This document shows positions 1 through 10,807 of a DNA stretch of 64,000 bases, piece by piece. Numbering within the stretch: the first letter of the stretch is position 1; each line of letters opens with the position of its first letter. This DNA comes from Anaerolineales bacterium (GTDB lineage: Bacteria; Chloroflexota; Anaerolineae; JAAEKA01). The stretch lies in contig JACKBI010000004.1 in the NCBI GenBank assembly GCA_020634615.1, positions 124,001 to 188,000 on the forward strand, written 5' to 3'. The translations under genes and the position numbers were made by a program. The notes beneath the pieces were generated by a model. The model was not told where the DNA came from. It was given only the letters and a program-made list of their open reading frames with translations, and did not search any database.

Positions 1-1
1 C

Positions 2-3000
2 AAGGCGGCGCGGCTGGGGCAGAAGCTGCACCTCTACAAGTTCCTGCGCGCCTCGGATGCTGGCCTCGACTACCTGACCGACAGCCTGCGCACCAAGAGC
101 TACGCCGCGTCCCCGCGTGTCTTCACCCTGGGTTGGGAGCGCAACGAAGTCGAAGAGACCGACGCCATGTCCTTTGACCTGGGACGCAACCGCATGCGCG
201 CCTTAGGCTATCCCGGCCAGACCGATGCCGGCGTGCAGTCCTTCAACTACGCGCGCGGCATGCTGGATCTGTCGCTGGAACACGGCGTGCTGGCCGAGGT
301 CTCGCCCGCGCCGGTGACCAGCGTGATCGCGGTGCTGGATCAGGCCGAACTGGACGGCATTCCGGTCTCCCGCTACACCATCGGCACACTGGACGAGCTG
401 AACGCGCTGCCCATCTCGGCGCAGGCCAAGGCGCGCATCTCCACCGCGCTCACGGAGAACCCCGACCTCAACGTCCTGGTGCCAGCGGCGATGGTGACGC
501 TGCCGGGCGCCGATGCGCCCACCATCGGCTGGCTGCAAATCGACTCCAACACGCTGGAGTTGACCGACGTCATGGAGAACGGCCTGCACATGGCCGTCTC
601 GTACGCGGTGCTGGGCAAGTTCGCCCAGAAGGTGGGCAGCCTGATCGGCGGTTTCGGCGCGGGCTTCATCGCTACTACCATGGGGTTCTGGGGCTCGTTT
701 TTTGACGCAGTGCCTTTCGGCCCGGCCGACATCGGCAGCGTTCTGTCGCAGGCCAAGCAAGTGGCAGCGGAGAAGGGCAAGGAGGCCGAAAAGGTCTGCA
801 AAGGCAAGGCCGACAAGAAGTGGTGTAAAGCGGGGGTTAACGCAGGCGTCGCCGCCGGCAACGCCGCGCTGGCCAAGGCTGATCCGCCGCTGCCCGAGAT
901 GCAGCTCAACCTGCCCTTCGATGTCACCTACCCCACCACCAGCGCCAGCGCCGTGGTCAACCAGACCGCCAACCTGGCCGGCGACAGCGTTGCGGTCAAC
1001 GTCACCACGCCGCTGGTGGGCGTCCACCGCGACGTGACTGAGGGCTGGAGCAGCGTGGCTGCCAACAGTTTCACCTTCGACACCCTCACCGTCGGATCGG
1101 CGGATGTGTACCAGGGATTGACCCTGCTGGGCAGCGGCACGGTGGCTGCCGCGCCGGCTGCCACGGCCGCGCCGGCCGTGGCAACCACCGACGGCAGCAC
1201 GATCGCTGTTTCGTCCTCGACCTCCGGCACGCTGTCGCTGCACGGCGCGGCTCTGCCGGAGCTGACGGCCGGCAGCAACCGGCTGGCTTACAGCGCCATG
1301 CTCAGCAGCGGGTCGCAGCATGAGCTGGCCCTGCGCGGCGCGGTGGTCAGCGTCGGCGGGGTCGACTACACCGGCGACCTGCGGCTGGTGACCGGCGACG
1401 CGGTCAGCCTGGCCGGCAGCGGCGCCACGGCCGCGCCGAGCTTCGCCGGTAATCTGACGACGTCTGCCAGCAGCAGTGGTTTCACCGTCGCCGACGCCAG
1501 CGGTACGGTGACCGTGGGCGGCAACCCGGTGCTCGCGGCCTCTGGCTTTGCGCTGGCCGACGCGGCCGGCAGCGCCAGCGTCACCGGCGCAGCCGGAACG
1601 GACGACACCTTTGTGTTCAACGGCACGGCCGACTTTTACCGCCTTGGCCTGAGCAGCAACGCCAGCGGCACCCCGGCCGGCGGCTCGGTCAACTTCAGCG
1701 CGGGCGTCGACGCCAACGTCAGCGACGCCTACACCATGACCGTCTACGCGCCGACCGGCTGGGACGTCAGCATCGACAGCGCCGGCCAGGTCACCGCCCA
1801 GTCGCCGCTGGACGCGGCCGCCGGCGCGCATGAAATTGTGGTCTTCGCTCAGCCAGCCGGCGCGCCCGATCTGGCAGTGTCAGCGGTGCATGTCGTCACC
1901 GTCAGCCCGGTGGACGGGGTGGAGCTGGACGTTTTTGTCGATCCGACCTTCACCGTGCCGTGGGGTCAGGTAGTACCGGGTGTCTATGACCTGGCGGTCA
2001 ACGACGGGCGCATGCAGCTCACCGGCGCGTCCTTCGCCGTCGATCTGACCAACACCTCGTCGATATCTCGCACCTATGACGTGACCGTCAGCGGCCTGCC
2101 GGCCGGCTGGTCGATCCTGGGCAGCGAGCCGGGCGCCACCAACCTGTCCGTGCCGCTGAGAGCCGGCCAGAAGGTGCAGCTCGGTCTGCACATCCTGCCG
2201 ACGATGACAACGCTGCCGGCCATTGGCACCAACTACCCCTTCACGGTCGTGGCCACCGCCCAGGACAACGGCGCGCTGACGGCCAGCGACAGCGACTCAT
2301 GGAGCGTCCCGGCGGTTCCCTTCCCCTTCGTGCAGGTCAGCCCGGCCGAGCAGTATCTGGGCGAAAACACGGCCAGCAGCTTCGAGGTCACCGTGACCAA
2401 CGTCGGCAACGCGCCCGGCTCATTCGACCTGCTGGCCGAGGCGCCCGCGCCCGGCTGGACGGTCTCGTCGCCCGCCAGTCCGGTGGCGCTGAACCCCGGC
2501 CAGTCGGCCACGCAGACGCTGAACTTCTCGGTCACCACCGGCCAGCGCAATGTGGACTATCCGTTCGCGGTCAGCAGCCCGGCGCCCACGGTCGCCTACA
2601 CGCCGACCACCGCGATGCTGGTCTATCTGGCCGGCCCGCTGAGCGCGCCGGTCTATGACGCCGGCGCGGGCGTGCTGGCGTGTACCGACGACAGCGCGCT
2701 GGCCGCCGGCTTCAGCAGTCTTGCCGGCGCAGCCAGCGAACTGGAGGCATCGTGCGACGCGGGCACGTGCAGCGCGGCGCTGCGCGACTCCACAGTCACC
2801 GCTGCCAACGCGCTGGTGACGCTGGTCAACATCGCGTGGCCAACAGTTGATACGGCATCAGTGGCCGCTGACGCGTCCTTTCTGGGATCGGCCTCGGGCA
2901 ACGCGGCCATCAGCGCAGCACTGCAGGATCTGAGCGATTCGGCGGCTGCGCTGGGTGTGGCTGTCTGCGAGGCAGCGCAGCACCTTCCTTCGGCGAAGTT

Positions 3001-6000
3001 CACACCGTCCATCGACGCGGTGATCCTGGGCGACAGCGCGACCTTCACGCTGACGGTCACCAACCAGGGCTCTGTGGCGACGAGCTATGCCGTCACCGCG
3101 ACCCTACCCACCGGCCCGGACTACGACAGCCTGAACCTCAACCCCGGCGAAAGCCAGCCGCTGGTCTACTCCTTCACCGCGCCCGCGCTGGGCTTCGAAT
3201 TACTGAAGGCGCAGGTCGTGGCCACCGGTCCCGACGTGGTGGGCGATGTCTCGACGGAAACCAGCGCCGGGTTGAACGTGGTCAACCAGTTCGTCCAGAT
3301 CACATCGGTGGAGGCGGACCCGCCCTTCGTGGAGACCGGCGTCAGCTCGACCACGGTCAAGGTCGACGTGGCCAACGTCGCCAACCTGCGCCGTGAGGTG
3401 ACGGCGAGGACGACGGTCGTCAATTCCGGCGGCGCGACGGCCTTCACCGACGACCAGCCGCTGACGATCCTGCCGGGCTCGCCGCAGCGCTATGAGCTGC
3501 AGACGGTCGACACGTCTGGCTGGGCCAGCGGCGTCTACACGGTCGAGGTGGAGCTGCTGGACGGGTCGCTTGCGCTGGTTCCGGACGGTTACGGCTTCGC
3601 GCCCTTCGGCGTCGGCCAGGCGCTGGGCGCCAGTCACAGCGTCAGCCCACTCGTAGTGGCGCCGGGTGACGTGGCGGTGACGACCGTCATCACCACCGAG
3701 ATCCTGGTGGACACGGTCGTGCCCACCGAGATTGCTGCCGCGCCTTTGTGGCAGCCAACCGGCCTCAGAAACAACAGTTCACCGGCGACGGTCGATGAAA
3801 CAGTGGCGCTTGAGGAAACCGTTGAACCGGTTGACGTCATCCTGGCCAGCACCGACCCGGTCACCGACGACCTGTCGTCAGCCGTTGAGAATCTTCCCTC
3901 CGCTGCCCATTCACCGCTGGCCCCGGCGGGCTACACCCGTACCGAATCGTCCGACCCCGCTGTGACCTACACAGGCAGTTGGAACACAACAGGCATCCTG
4001 ACACCTTCCAGCGGCGGCAACGCCCAGCGCAGCACGGCGATCGGGAGCACCGCCAGCTTCTCCTTCATTGGCACCTGGGTCAACGTCGGCTTCGTTACGA
4101 CCGACGACAGCGGCGCCGTCGAGCTCTTCCTCGACGGGAATTCGCAGGGGATCGTCGACCTCTACAGCAACAAGAACGGAAACCTTGACATCATCTTCGA
4201 CGGTCTGAGCAACACCACCCACACGATCAACCTGACCACGCTCCCGGCAGTTAATCCCAATGCCACCAACGAGCGCGTCTATCTCGACTTCTTCGATACC
4301 TGGGACGGCACGCCCATTCCCAACGGCTCGCTGGAGCAGGACAGCAGCGATTTCCTCTACAGCAACAACTGGAACACGACCATCAACGGCGGCGCCGTGG
4401 CCAGCGGCGGCACCTACGCCCGCAGCGGCAACGGGACTGCCTGGCTGCCGTTCGAGGGGGACAGCATCAGCGTCGACGTCTACAAATACAACGGCGCCGG
4501 CCCGGCCGAGTTCTTCGTCGACGGCCAGCACCTGGCCCGCGTCGACCTCTTCAGCGTCGATCCCGTGGCCGAAACGATCAGCTTCACCGGCTTTGGCAGC
4601 GGCCTCCATCTGCTGACCCTGCGCCAGCACCAGAACCTGATCACGGTAGACCGAGTGACGACGCCGGCGACCACGCCTGCCTATAGCCCGCCCGTCCAGA
4701 CCGGCATCTTGCGCATCGAAGAGTTCGATCCGGCCATCCGTTACGACGGATTGCCGTTCACGACGACCGTCAGCAACTGGAACTATGATCCGGAAGGAAC
4801 GGCCAGCCGGGGCGATACCACTTACAACGGCAACACGGCTGGCGCCACCGTCAGCTACGAATTCGCCGGCGACTGGGTCTCCCTCGGCCTGGTCGGCACC
4901 GACCAGGGCGGCCAGGTAGACGTGACCATCGACGGCCTCCTGCAGGAGACGATCGACACCTACCGGCGCGCCAACGAGCCCATCGGCCGGGTCTACAACG
5001 GCTTCGGCCCCGGCTCCCACACGATTACACTCACGGTCCTGCCCACCAGCAATCCGCTCAGCGGCCAGAACCGGCTCTACTTCGACTACTTCGAAACCTG
5101 GGACGGCGCCGGCGAACCGGCCGGCACGTTCGAGGCCGATCTTCAGGACATCGACCGGCTGCGCTACAGCGGCGGCTGGTCCCTGATCAACGAACCCAAC
5201 GCCGCGGGCGGCAGCTACGTCCGCTCCGGCAGCGGCAGCGTCTGGTTCCACTTCACCGGCGACTCGGTCACCTACGAGGCGTTCGCCTACACCGACGGCG
5301 ACATCGCCCAGGTCTGGCTCGACGGCAGCTACGTGACCACGCTCAACCTCGAGAGCCCGGTCGACCTGTCCCGCACGCTGACCCTGGACAGCCTCGGGGC
5401 CGGTCCTCACGTTCTGCTTGTCCGCGCCCCGCGCGGCGTGGCCACAGCCGACCGCTTTCATGCGCCGGCCATCGAACCGGCCACTGACCTTGCCTGCGGC
5501 CCCTACTGCCGCTACGAGGATGAGCATCCCGACCTGCGCTACAACGGCTTCCCTCTGAACCAGGCAGCATCCACCTTCTTCCCCACCGCCAACAACCGGG
5601 CCAGCGGCAGCTACGTCCTGGAGACGCGCACAGCCGGGGACACGGTCGGACTGGCCTTCGGCGGAGCAGCGATAGCCGTTGGCCTCCACGCCTATGAACG
5701 GGGCGGCCTCGTCGACATCACTATCGACGGCGCGCTGGTCGAGACGGTCGACACCTACAGCCCCGATCCGTTCAATCTGACCCGATTTTACCCGCTGCCG
5801 GTCAACGGCAGCCACACCATCAGCGTCGCCCTGACGGGCGCGCAGCACCCCAACGCGCTCAACGCGCGGCTCCAACTCGACTTCATCGACGTCTGGGACG
5901 GCACGGCTCTGCCCGGGGGCACACAGGAAATCGAAACGGCCGCTTACGTCAACGCCAACTGGGGTGAACTAAGCGATCCAGTGGCCAGCGGCGGCACCTA

Positions 6001-9000
6001 CCGGCGCAGCCAGCCACCGGTCAGCTACAACCATCAGATCGGCACGATCTGGATCCCGTTCGAAGGGGATTCGGTCCAGTTCGACGCGATCGCCCGTAGC
6101 TTTGACGATCCCTACGCCCGGGTCTTCGTCGACGGGATCGAGCAGCCGTCTATCAACCTTTGGAATGGTGAGGCAGAAGTGCGTACGTTCGCCTTTGACG
6201 GCTTCGGCCCCGGCGCCCACCTGCTTCAGATCACCGGCGAGCGGGCAATCATCGCCCTCGACACAGTAACGACACCGGCCACACAACCGGCCCACAGCAA
6301 TCCATCCCCGGTCGGGCTGATCCGCTACGAGGAGGATGCATTTACCTATGATGGCTACAGTTGGAACAAGCGTCCAACCGGCTGGGTCCGAGTCACCGAC
6401 ACCTCCAATGCCATTCTGGTTAGCGGCTACAGCGCTTACGAAATGGTCCGCACCAACCAGGCCGGCCGCAGCGCCAGCCTGACCTTCACCGGCAGTTGGG
6501 CCAACCTCGGCTTCCTGCAGTACAGCTCTGGTGGGACGGCCGAGATCTATCTCGACGGCGTGTTGACCCGCACGATCAGCCTCAACGGCCCGAAAACCAT
6601 CACCGAAACCCAGTTCACCCTCACCCCAGGCAGCCACACGATCGACGTCTCTGTCGTTGGCGATGGCCAGGTGGTCCTCGACTTCCTTGACGTCTACGAC
6701 GACACACCGGTGGCCGACGGGCTGATCGACGCCTGGCTGGGAGACCCGCAGGCCAGCACCCGCCTCCACTTCAGCAACTCCTTTGACGGCATCCTCAATC
6801 CGGACGCCATCGGTGACAGATACATGAACGCCGGGGCGGCCCTCTGGTACACTTTCGTGGGCGACAGTTTCTCGTTCTACGGCTTCGGAATCAACAACAC
6901 CAGCAACCTCGACGTCTATATCGACAACCAGTTCGTCGACACCGTCAACCTCTCTTACGGCTTCAGCAACTCCCCCCTGGCCTTCCACTTCAATGGCCTG
7001 AGCAACGGGCCCCACTCCGTCCGCATCCAGAGAGGAGGGAACATCCGGGCCGACGCCTTTGCCTCGCCGGCGACCAACACCCCTTACCTGCCCATCGTCG
7101 AGTGGAACGGCACTGAAGCACGCGGCAACGCCGGCAGTTGCGGCATTTGCAGCGGCTTCACGGCCGGGGACATCAACGACGACGGCATCGTCGAGTTGGT
7201 CTTTGGCTCCGCCACCAGCGGCGGTAACAAGTTGTTTGTCTATCGCGGGGATGGCGGTGACACCGGCGATGGCGACGCCGTCATCTGGAGCGACGCCTAC
7301 GGCAGCGGCGACATCGGCACACCGGCCCTGGGCGAGCTTGACCCAGCTTATGCCGGCACAGAGATCGTCGTGCTCAGCAACGCCAGCCTGCGTGTCTATC
7401 ACGCCGATGGGAGCTTGTGGTGGGAAGACACGTCGATCACGATGTACGACTATATCGGCGCCGCCACCCTGGGGAACCTTGACGCCGATCCTGAACCGGA
7501 GATCGTCGTCAACGCTCGTGAAGAGCTGATGGTGCTTGACGCAGACGGCACCGAACTCTGGTCGATTACCAAGGCCACGCCCATCGGGATCCCTCTGCTG
7601 GCGGACATAACGGGCGACGGCGTTCTGGACATCGTCCTCAGCGAATACGGCAAGTCGAGCTTCCCGACCAAACCGGCCTATGTATACCTCTACGACTTCA
7701 ACCTGGGAACGCCCAACCTGGTCTGGACCCACACCTTGATCACTGACCAGGATGGCCTGTTCGGCTCCATGGCTGTGGCCGACGTCGATGGCCAGTTGCC
7801 GGGTGGAGATCCCGACCCCGAAATCGCCGTCAGCTCGGACGGCAATCTGACCGTGCTCAACGACGACGGCTCAGTTCTCTGGACGATCCCCCTCGACCCC
7901 GGCGAGCCGGGAGGCGTCAGCGTCGCCGACATCGACGGTGACGGCGAGATCGAAATCATCACCGGCATGCGCTACGAATTCGAGTCCGGTCGCTTTGGCA
8001 AGCTCTACGCGGTCAACGCCGACGGCTCGCTCCTGTGGAGTGTCAACGCTGAGGACAGCACCTCCGCTAACAGCGCGGCCGTGCTCGACCTCAACGGTGA
8101 TGGCATCTACGAGATCGCCTGGAACGGCCTCGAACAGGGCTTTAACATCTTCAACGGCCTCGACGGCTCCGTTCTGTTCAACGATCCGACCATCTACACG
8201 CGCTCCGGGACCGACTACCCGATCATCGTCGACGTCGACGGAGACGGATCGGCCGAGATCGTGATCGCCACCCAGGTCGACGGTGTCGTCGTCATCGGCT
8301 TCGACGGCCTGTGGGGCCAGGCCCGGTCGCTCTGGAACCAGCATGCCTACCATATCACCAACGTCAACGACGACCTGACCATCCCCGATACCGAGCTCGA
8401 CAGTTGGGCGATCCACAACACGTACAAGACCCAGTACCCCGGCGAGGTCGTTCTGCCCATCTTCGGGGTCAATATCTCTCACACCGTGGGCACAGAAGGG
8501 CTGAACGTCACCGGCTTCAGCGTGCCGCCGAATCTGTCAGCCGATCCAACCTACGAATGGGACTACGTGCAGACCGTCTCCAGCCCGGTCGTCGTTCGGA
8601 CCCTCGACCTGTCCCTGAACGGCATGGCACCGGGTGAAGCCCGCCTCGTGGCTGCGGGGACGACGATCAGCTACACGCTGGGCAGCGGCCAGAACACGCT
8701 GCACCTGCCGCCGCTGTGGGTGGCCGCGCCGCACATCGTGGCGCTGGCTCCCGAAACGCAAACCACCTACGCCGGCAGCATCGCCAGCTTCGACGTGGTG
8801 TTGACCAACCCGGCCGCGGCCAGCGACGCTTACACGCTGACGGTCAACGGACTGCCGGTGGCCTGGAGCGTCAGCCTGCCGGCCAGCGTGGCGGTTGGGC
8901 CGGGAGCGACGGTGACCGAGACCTTACAGATCCAGCTTCCGCAGGACGCGCTGGGCGACTACCCGCTGACGGTGGTGGTGGAGAACGGCGCAGGAGGTAT

Positions 9001-10753
9001 GGACCAGGCCAGCGGCCTCCTGCAGGTCAACGACGCGCTGGACGTTGCGATCACGCCGCTGACGCAGGAAAGCAGGCAGGGCGTGGAAGTGGATTACACG
9101 GTGACCATCACCAACCACATACCGAGCGGCGAAACCGTGGCGTTGGCGGTCAGCGGGCTGGACGACCACGATGTGACCCTGGTGTCTTCGTTACCCGTAC
9201 CCGCCAACGGATCGGCGACCACGACCCTGGCGGTGACGCCGCAGGCCGGTCCGCGATCTTTCGGCTTCGCTGTGACCGGCACGGCGGCCAGCGGCGCTGC
9301 GGACAGCGCCCAGGCTGTGCTGGATGTGGTCGGGCTGCGTACGGTCGCGGTGTCCATCGATCCGGCCAGCGCAGCCGGCGGTCCGGGATCGCCTGCCCAG
9401 TTCACCTTGACAGTCACCAACACCGGCACGCTGAGCGACACCTTCCTGCTGGATGTGGCGCTGCCGGCCGGCTGGAGCTACGAACTGACCCGCAACGGCG
9501 CCCCGACCAGCAGCGTCAGCCTGCGGCCGTTGGCCTTCAACTCGGCCGAGCTGCTGCTGACGGTGACGCCGCCGCTGGGCGCATCCGCCGGCGCGGTTCC
9601 GTTCACCGTCAGCGCCCAGTCGACCGCGCTGCCGGGCGTCCAGGGCAGCGACACGGCGAATGTACAGGTGCTGACGCGTGGCGTGACGGTCGCCACCGCG
9701 CCCCAGACCAGCACGCTGTCGCCGGAAGCCAGCGGCGCATGGAGCGTCACCATCACCAACCGCGGCTCAGTTCCAGACACCTACGATCTGTCGGTCAGTG
9801 GCCTGCTGGCGGGCAATGCGACGTTGACCCCGTCCAGCGTGTCACTGAACCCCGGACAGAGCCAGGTGGTACAACTGAACAGCGGCCCGCTGTCCTTCGT
9901 CCACGCCGGACCGAGCCAGTTCACGGTAACTGCGCAGTCGACGGGCGACAGCCAGATCCGCGCCGAGGATGCCGCTGTCGTGACCTTCGACAGCTACGAG
10001 GCGGTCAGCGCCGCCTGGCAGCCGGTCAGCCAGACGGTGTCCAGCCTTTCGGCGACGTTCACGCTGGTCGTCACCAACACTGGCAACATGGCCACGGTCT
10101 ACACGTTCGATGTGGCAGGCACAGGCTTGACGATATCGCCGGAGCTCACGCAGTTCAGCGTCCCGCCGCACTCAACGGTGGCCAATCTGGTGACGATAAC
10201 CGCTTCCGGCGTGGGTACGTTCCACTTCACCGGGACCGCCGTCTCCAACACCACGGCTGCCAGCGACAGCGCCGACGGAACGCTGGTGATTCAAGGTCCA
10301 CTGGCCGTCACCCTTGCCCAGTTCGATGCAGTTCAGGAGAACAACCACATCCTGGTCACATGGGAAACGACCAGCGAGCTCGGCAATCTCGGCTACAACC
10401 TGTGGCGCGGGACGTCCCCCAGCGAGCCCGATACCCAACTCAACGATGCCCTCATCCCCTCTCAGGCTCCGGGCGGTCTGGGCGGGTTCGTCTATACCTG
10501 GGAAGACCGGTTGGACCTGGCGCCAGACACGGAGTACTACTACTGGCTGGACGATGTGGAGATCGGCGGCGCGGTGACGAGGCACGGGTCGGTGAGCTTG
10601 GTCTACGCCACACCAACAGCAGTGACGGTCCAGGGACTGAGCGCCAGCAGCAGCCCGCCTGCCATTCCGCCGCTATGGTGGGTGATAGCGGTCGTCTGGC
10701 TCGCGCTGACGACAGGAAGCATCGTGCAGCACAGAACCCGGCTGGCCCGATAG
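2..10753 (+). CDS. Giant membrane-anchored surface protein (5'-partial)
   Basis: The frame is open from base 2, so the true start lies upstream; 3,583 residues are visible. The first ~240 residues resemble the tail of transglutaminase-like proteins and end in a Gly/Phe-rich hydrophobic stretch. NEW3-type beta-sandwich domains follow (to ~3.9 kb), then four tandem ~800-bp two-part modules (3.9-7.1 kb), FG-GAP/VCBS-like propeller repeats with DxDGDG-type loops (7.1-8.4 kb), more NEW3-like domains (8.5-10.3 kb), a fibronectin-III-like domain and a C-terminal membrane segment ending in basic residues. A protein of this build is expected to sit on the outside of the cell and act in adhesion or glycan binding; that role is inference. 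No catalytic motif is visible in this part. Confidence 0.85.
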   Translation, partial: KAARLGQKLHLYKFLRASDAGLDYLTDSLRTKSYAASPRVFTLGWERNEVEETDAMSFDLGRNRMRALGYPGQTDAGVQSFNYARGMLDLSLEHGVLAEVSPAPVTSVIAVLDQAELDGIPVSRYTIGTLDELNALPISAQAKARISTALTENPDLNVLVPAAMVTLPGADAPTIGWLQIDSNTLELTDVMENGLHMAVSYAVLGKFAQKVGSLIGGFGAGFIATTMGFWGSFFDAVPFGPADIGSVLSQAKQVAAEKGKEAEKVCKGKADKKWCKAGVNAGVAAGNAALAKADPPLPEMQLNLPFDVTYPTTSASAVVNQTANLAGDSVAVNVTTPLVGVHRDVTEGWSSVAANSFTFDTLTVGSADVYQGLTLLGSGTVAAAPAATAAPAVATTDGSTIAVSSSTSGTLSLHGAALPELTAGSNRLAYSAMLSSGSQHELALRGAVVSVGGVDYTGDLRLVTGDAVSLAGSGATAAPSFAGNLTTSASSSGFTVADASGTVTVGGNPVLAASGFALADAAGSASVTGAAGTDDTFVFNGTADFYRLGLSSNASGTPAGGSVNFSAGVDANVSDAYTMTVYAPTGWDVSIDSAGQVTAQSPLDAAAGAHEIVVFAQPAGAPDLAVSAVHVVTVSPVDGVELDVFVDPTFTVPWGQVVPGVYDLAVNDGRMQLTGASFAVDLTNTSSISRTYDVTVSGLPAGWSILGSEPGATNLSVPLRAGQKVQLGLHILPTMTTLPAIGTNYPFTVVATAQDNGALTASDSDSWSVPAVPFPFVQVSPAEQYLGENTASSFEVTVTNVGNAPGSFDLLAEAPAPGWTVSSPASPVALNPGQSATQTLNFSVTTGQRNVDYPFAVSSPAPTVAYTPTTAMLVYLAGPLSAPVYDAGAGVLACTDDSALAAGFSSLAGAASELEASCDAGTCSAALRDSTVTAANALVTLVNIAWPTVDTASVAADASFLGSASGNAAISAALQDLSDSAAALGVAVCEAAQHLPSAKFTPSIDAVILGDSATFTLTVTNQGSVATSYAVTATLPTGPDYDSLNLNPGESQPLVYSFTAPALGFELLKAQVVATGPDVVGDVSTETSAGLNVVNQFVQITSVEADPPFVETGVSSTTVKVDVANVANLRREVTARTTVVNSGGATAFTDDQPLTILPGSPQRYELQTVDTSGWASGVYTVEVELLDGSLALVPDGYGFAPFGVGQALGASHSVSPLVVAPGDVAVTTVITTEILVDTVVPTEIAAAPLWQPTGLRNNSSPATVDETVALEETVEPVDVILASTDPVTDDLSSAVENLPSAAHSPLAPAGYTRTESSDPAVTYTGSWNTTGILTPSSGGNAQRSTAIGSTASFSFIGTWVNVGFVTTDDSGAVELFLDGNSQGIVDLYSNKNGNLDIIFDGLSNTTHTINLTTLPAVNPNATNERVYLDFFDTWDGTPIPNGSLEQDSSDFLYSNNWNTTINGGAVASGGTYARSGNGTAWLPFEGDSISVDVYKYNGAGPAEFFVDGQHLARVDLFSVDPVAETISFTGFGSGLHLLTLRQHQNLITVDRVTTPATTPAYSPPVQTGILRIEEFDPAIRYDGLPFTTTVSNWNYDPEGTASRGDTTYNGNTAGATVSYEFAGDWVSLGLVGTDQGGQVDVTIDGLLQETIDTYRRANEPIGRVYNGFGPGSHTITLTVLPTSNPLSGQNRLYFDYFETWDGAGEPAGTFEADLQDIDRLRYSGGWSLINEPNAAGGSYVRSGSGSVWFHFTGDSVTYEAFAYTDGDIAQVWLDGSYVTTLNLESPVDLSRTLTLDSLGAGPHVLLVRAPRGVATADRFHAPAIEPATDLACGPYCRYEDEHPDLRYNGFPLNQAASTFFPTANNRASGSYVLETRTAGDTVGLAFGGAAIAVGLHAYERGGLVDITIDGALVETVDTYSPDPFNLTRFYPLPVNGSHTISVALTGAQHPNALNARLQLDFIDVWDGTALPGGTQEIETAAYVNANWGELSDPVASGGTYRRSQPPVSYNHQIGTIWIPFEGDSVQFDAIARSFDDPYARVFVDGIEQPSINLWNGEAEVRTFAFDGFGPGAHLLQITGERAIIALDTVTTPATQPAHSNPSPVGLIRYEEDAFTYDGYSWNKRPTGWVRVTDTSNAILVSGYSAYEMVRTNQAGRSASLTFTGSWANLGFLQYSSGGTAEIYLDGVLTRTISLNGPKTITETQFTLTPGSHTIDVSVVGDGQVVLDFLDVYDDTPVADGLIDAWLGDPQASTRLHFSNSFDGILNPDAIGDRYMNAGAALWYTFVGDSFSFYGFGINNTSNLDVYIDNQFVDTVNLSYGFSNSPLAFHFNGLSNGPHSVRIQRGGNIRADAFASPATNTPYLPIVEWNGTEARGNAGSCGICSGFTAGDINDDGIVELVFGSATSGGNKLFVYRGDGGDTGDGDAVIWSDAYGSGDIGTPALGELDPAYAGTEIVVLSNASLRVYHADGSLWWEDTSITMYDYIGAATLGNLDADPEPEIVVNAREELMVLDADGTELWSITKATPIGIPLLADITGDGVLDIVLSEYGKSSFPTKPAYVYLYDFNLGTPNLVWTHTLITDQDGLFGSMAVADVDGQLPGGDPDPEIAVSSDGNLTVLNDDGSVLWTIPLDPGEPGGVSVADIDGDGEIEIITGMRYEFESGRFGKLYAVNADGSLLWSVNAEDSTSANSAAVLDLNGDGIYEIAWNGLEQGFNIFNGLDGSVLFNDPTIYTRSGTDYPIIVDVDGDGSAEIVIATQVDGVVVIGFDGLWGQARSLWNQHAYHITNVNDDLTIPDTELDSWAIHNTYKTQYPGEVVLPIFGVNISHTVGTEGLNVTGFSVPPNLSADPTYEWDYVQTVSSPVVVRTLDLSLNGMAPGEARLVAAGTTISYTLGSGQNTLHLPPLWVAAPHIVALAPETQTTYAGSIASFDVVLTNPAAASDAYTLTVNGLPVAWSVSLPASVAVGPGATVTETLQIQLPQDALGDYPLTVVVENGAGGMDQASGLLQVNDALDVAITPLTQESRQGVEVDYTVTITNHIPSGETVALAVSGLDDHDVTLVSSLPVPANGSATTTLAVTPQAGPRSFGFAVTGTAASGAADSAQAVLDVVGLRTVAVSIDPASAAGGPGSPAQFTLTVTNTGTLSDTFLLDVALPAGWSYELTRNGAPTSSVSLRPLAFNSAELLLTVTPPLGASAGAVPFTVSAQSTALPGVQGSDTANVQVLTRGVTVATAPQTSTLSPEASGAWSVTITNRGSVPDTYDLSVSGLLAGNATLTPSSVSLNPGQSQVVQLNSGPLSFVHAGPSQFTVTAQSTGDSQIRAEDAAVVTFDSYEAVSAAWQPVSQTVSSLSATFTLVVTNTGNMATVYTFDVAGTGLTISPELTQFSVPPHSTVANLVTITASGVGTFHFTGTAVSNTTAASDSADGTLVIQGPLAVTLAQFDAVQENNHILVTWETTSELGNLGYNLWRGTSPSEPDTQLNDALIPSQAPGGLGGFVYTWEDRLDLAPDTEYYYWLDDVEIGGAVTRHGSVSLVYATPTAVTVQGLSASSSPPAIPPLWWVIAVVWLALTTGSIVQHRTRLAR
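3937..7085 (+). repeat. Four tandem ~265-residue modules inside the giant protein
   Basis: Marker motifs recur at a steady spacing. 'R-E-x-D-P-x-x-x-Y-x-G'-like segments start near 3937, 4712, 5508 and 6322 (775, 796 and 814 bp apart). 'F-x-D-x-W/Y-D-G/D' segments lie near 4303, 5099, 5892 and 6696. Each unit has two related beta-sandwich halves, each with a 'V/I-x-x-D-G-x' strand and an 'F-x-G-F/L-x-x-G-x-H' turn. They look like carbohydrate-binding-type jelly rolls; the ligand is unknown. Confidence 0.75.
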
Positions 10754-10807
10754 TGCCGGCCAGAATCGACGCGAGTTAGAATGTTTTTTCGCAGCAAGGA
10801 GCAAGGA

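Noticed and set aside
203..1831. 542-codon open frame on the minus strand
   Set aside because: It lies antisense to the giant protein gene. The GC-rich codon pattern of the plus strand opens long frames opposite it, and the translation is Arg/Gly/His-rich with no family pattern.
3911..5875. 654-codon minus-strand frame (and a similar 587-codon one at 5969-7732)
   Set aside because: Both are antisense to the repeated modules of the giant protein; their own repeats only mirror the real ones.
8716..10779. 687-codon plus-strand frame
   Set aside because: Out-of-frame reading of the giant gene, extremely rich in Arg/Gly/Gln and without hydrophobic or domain pattern.
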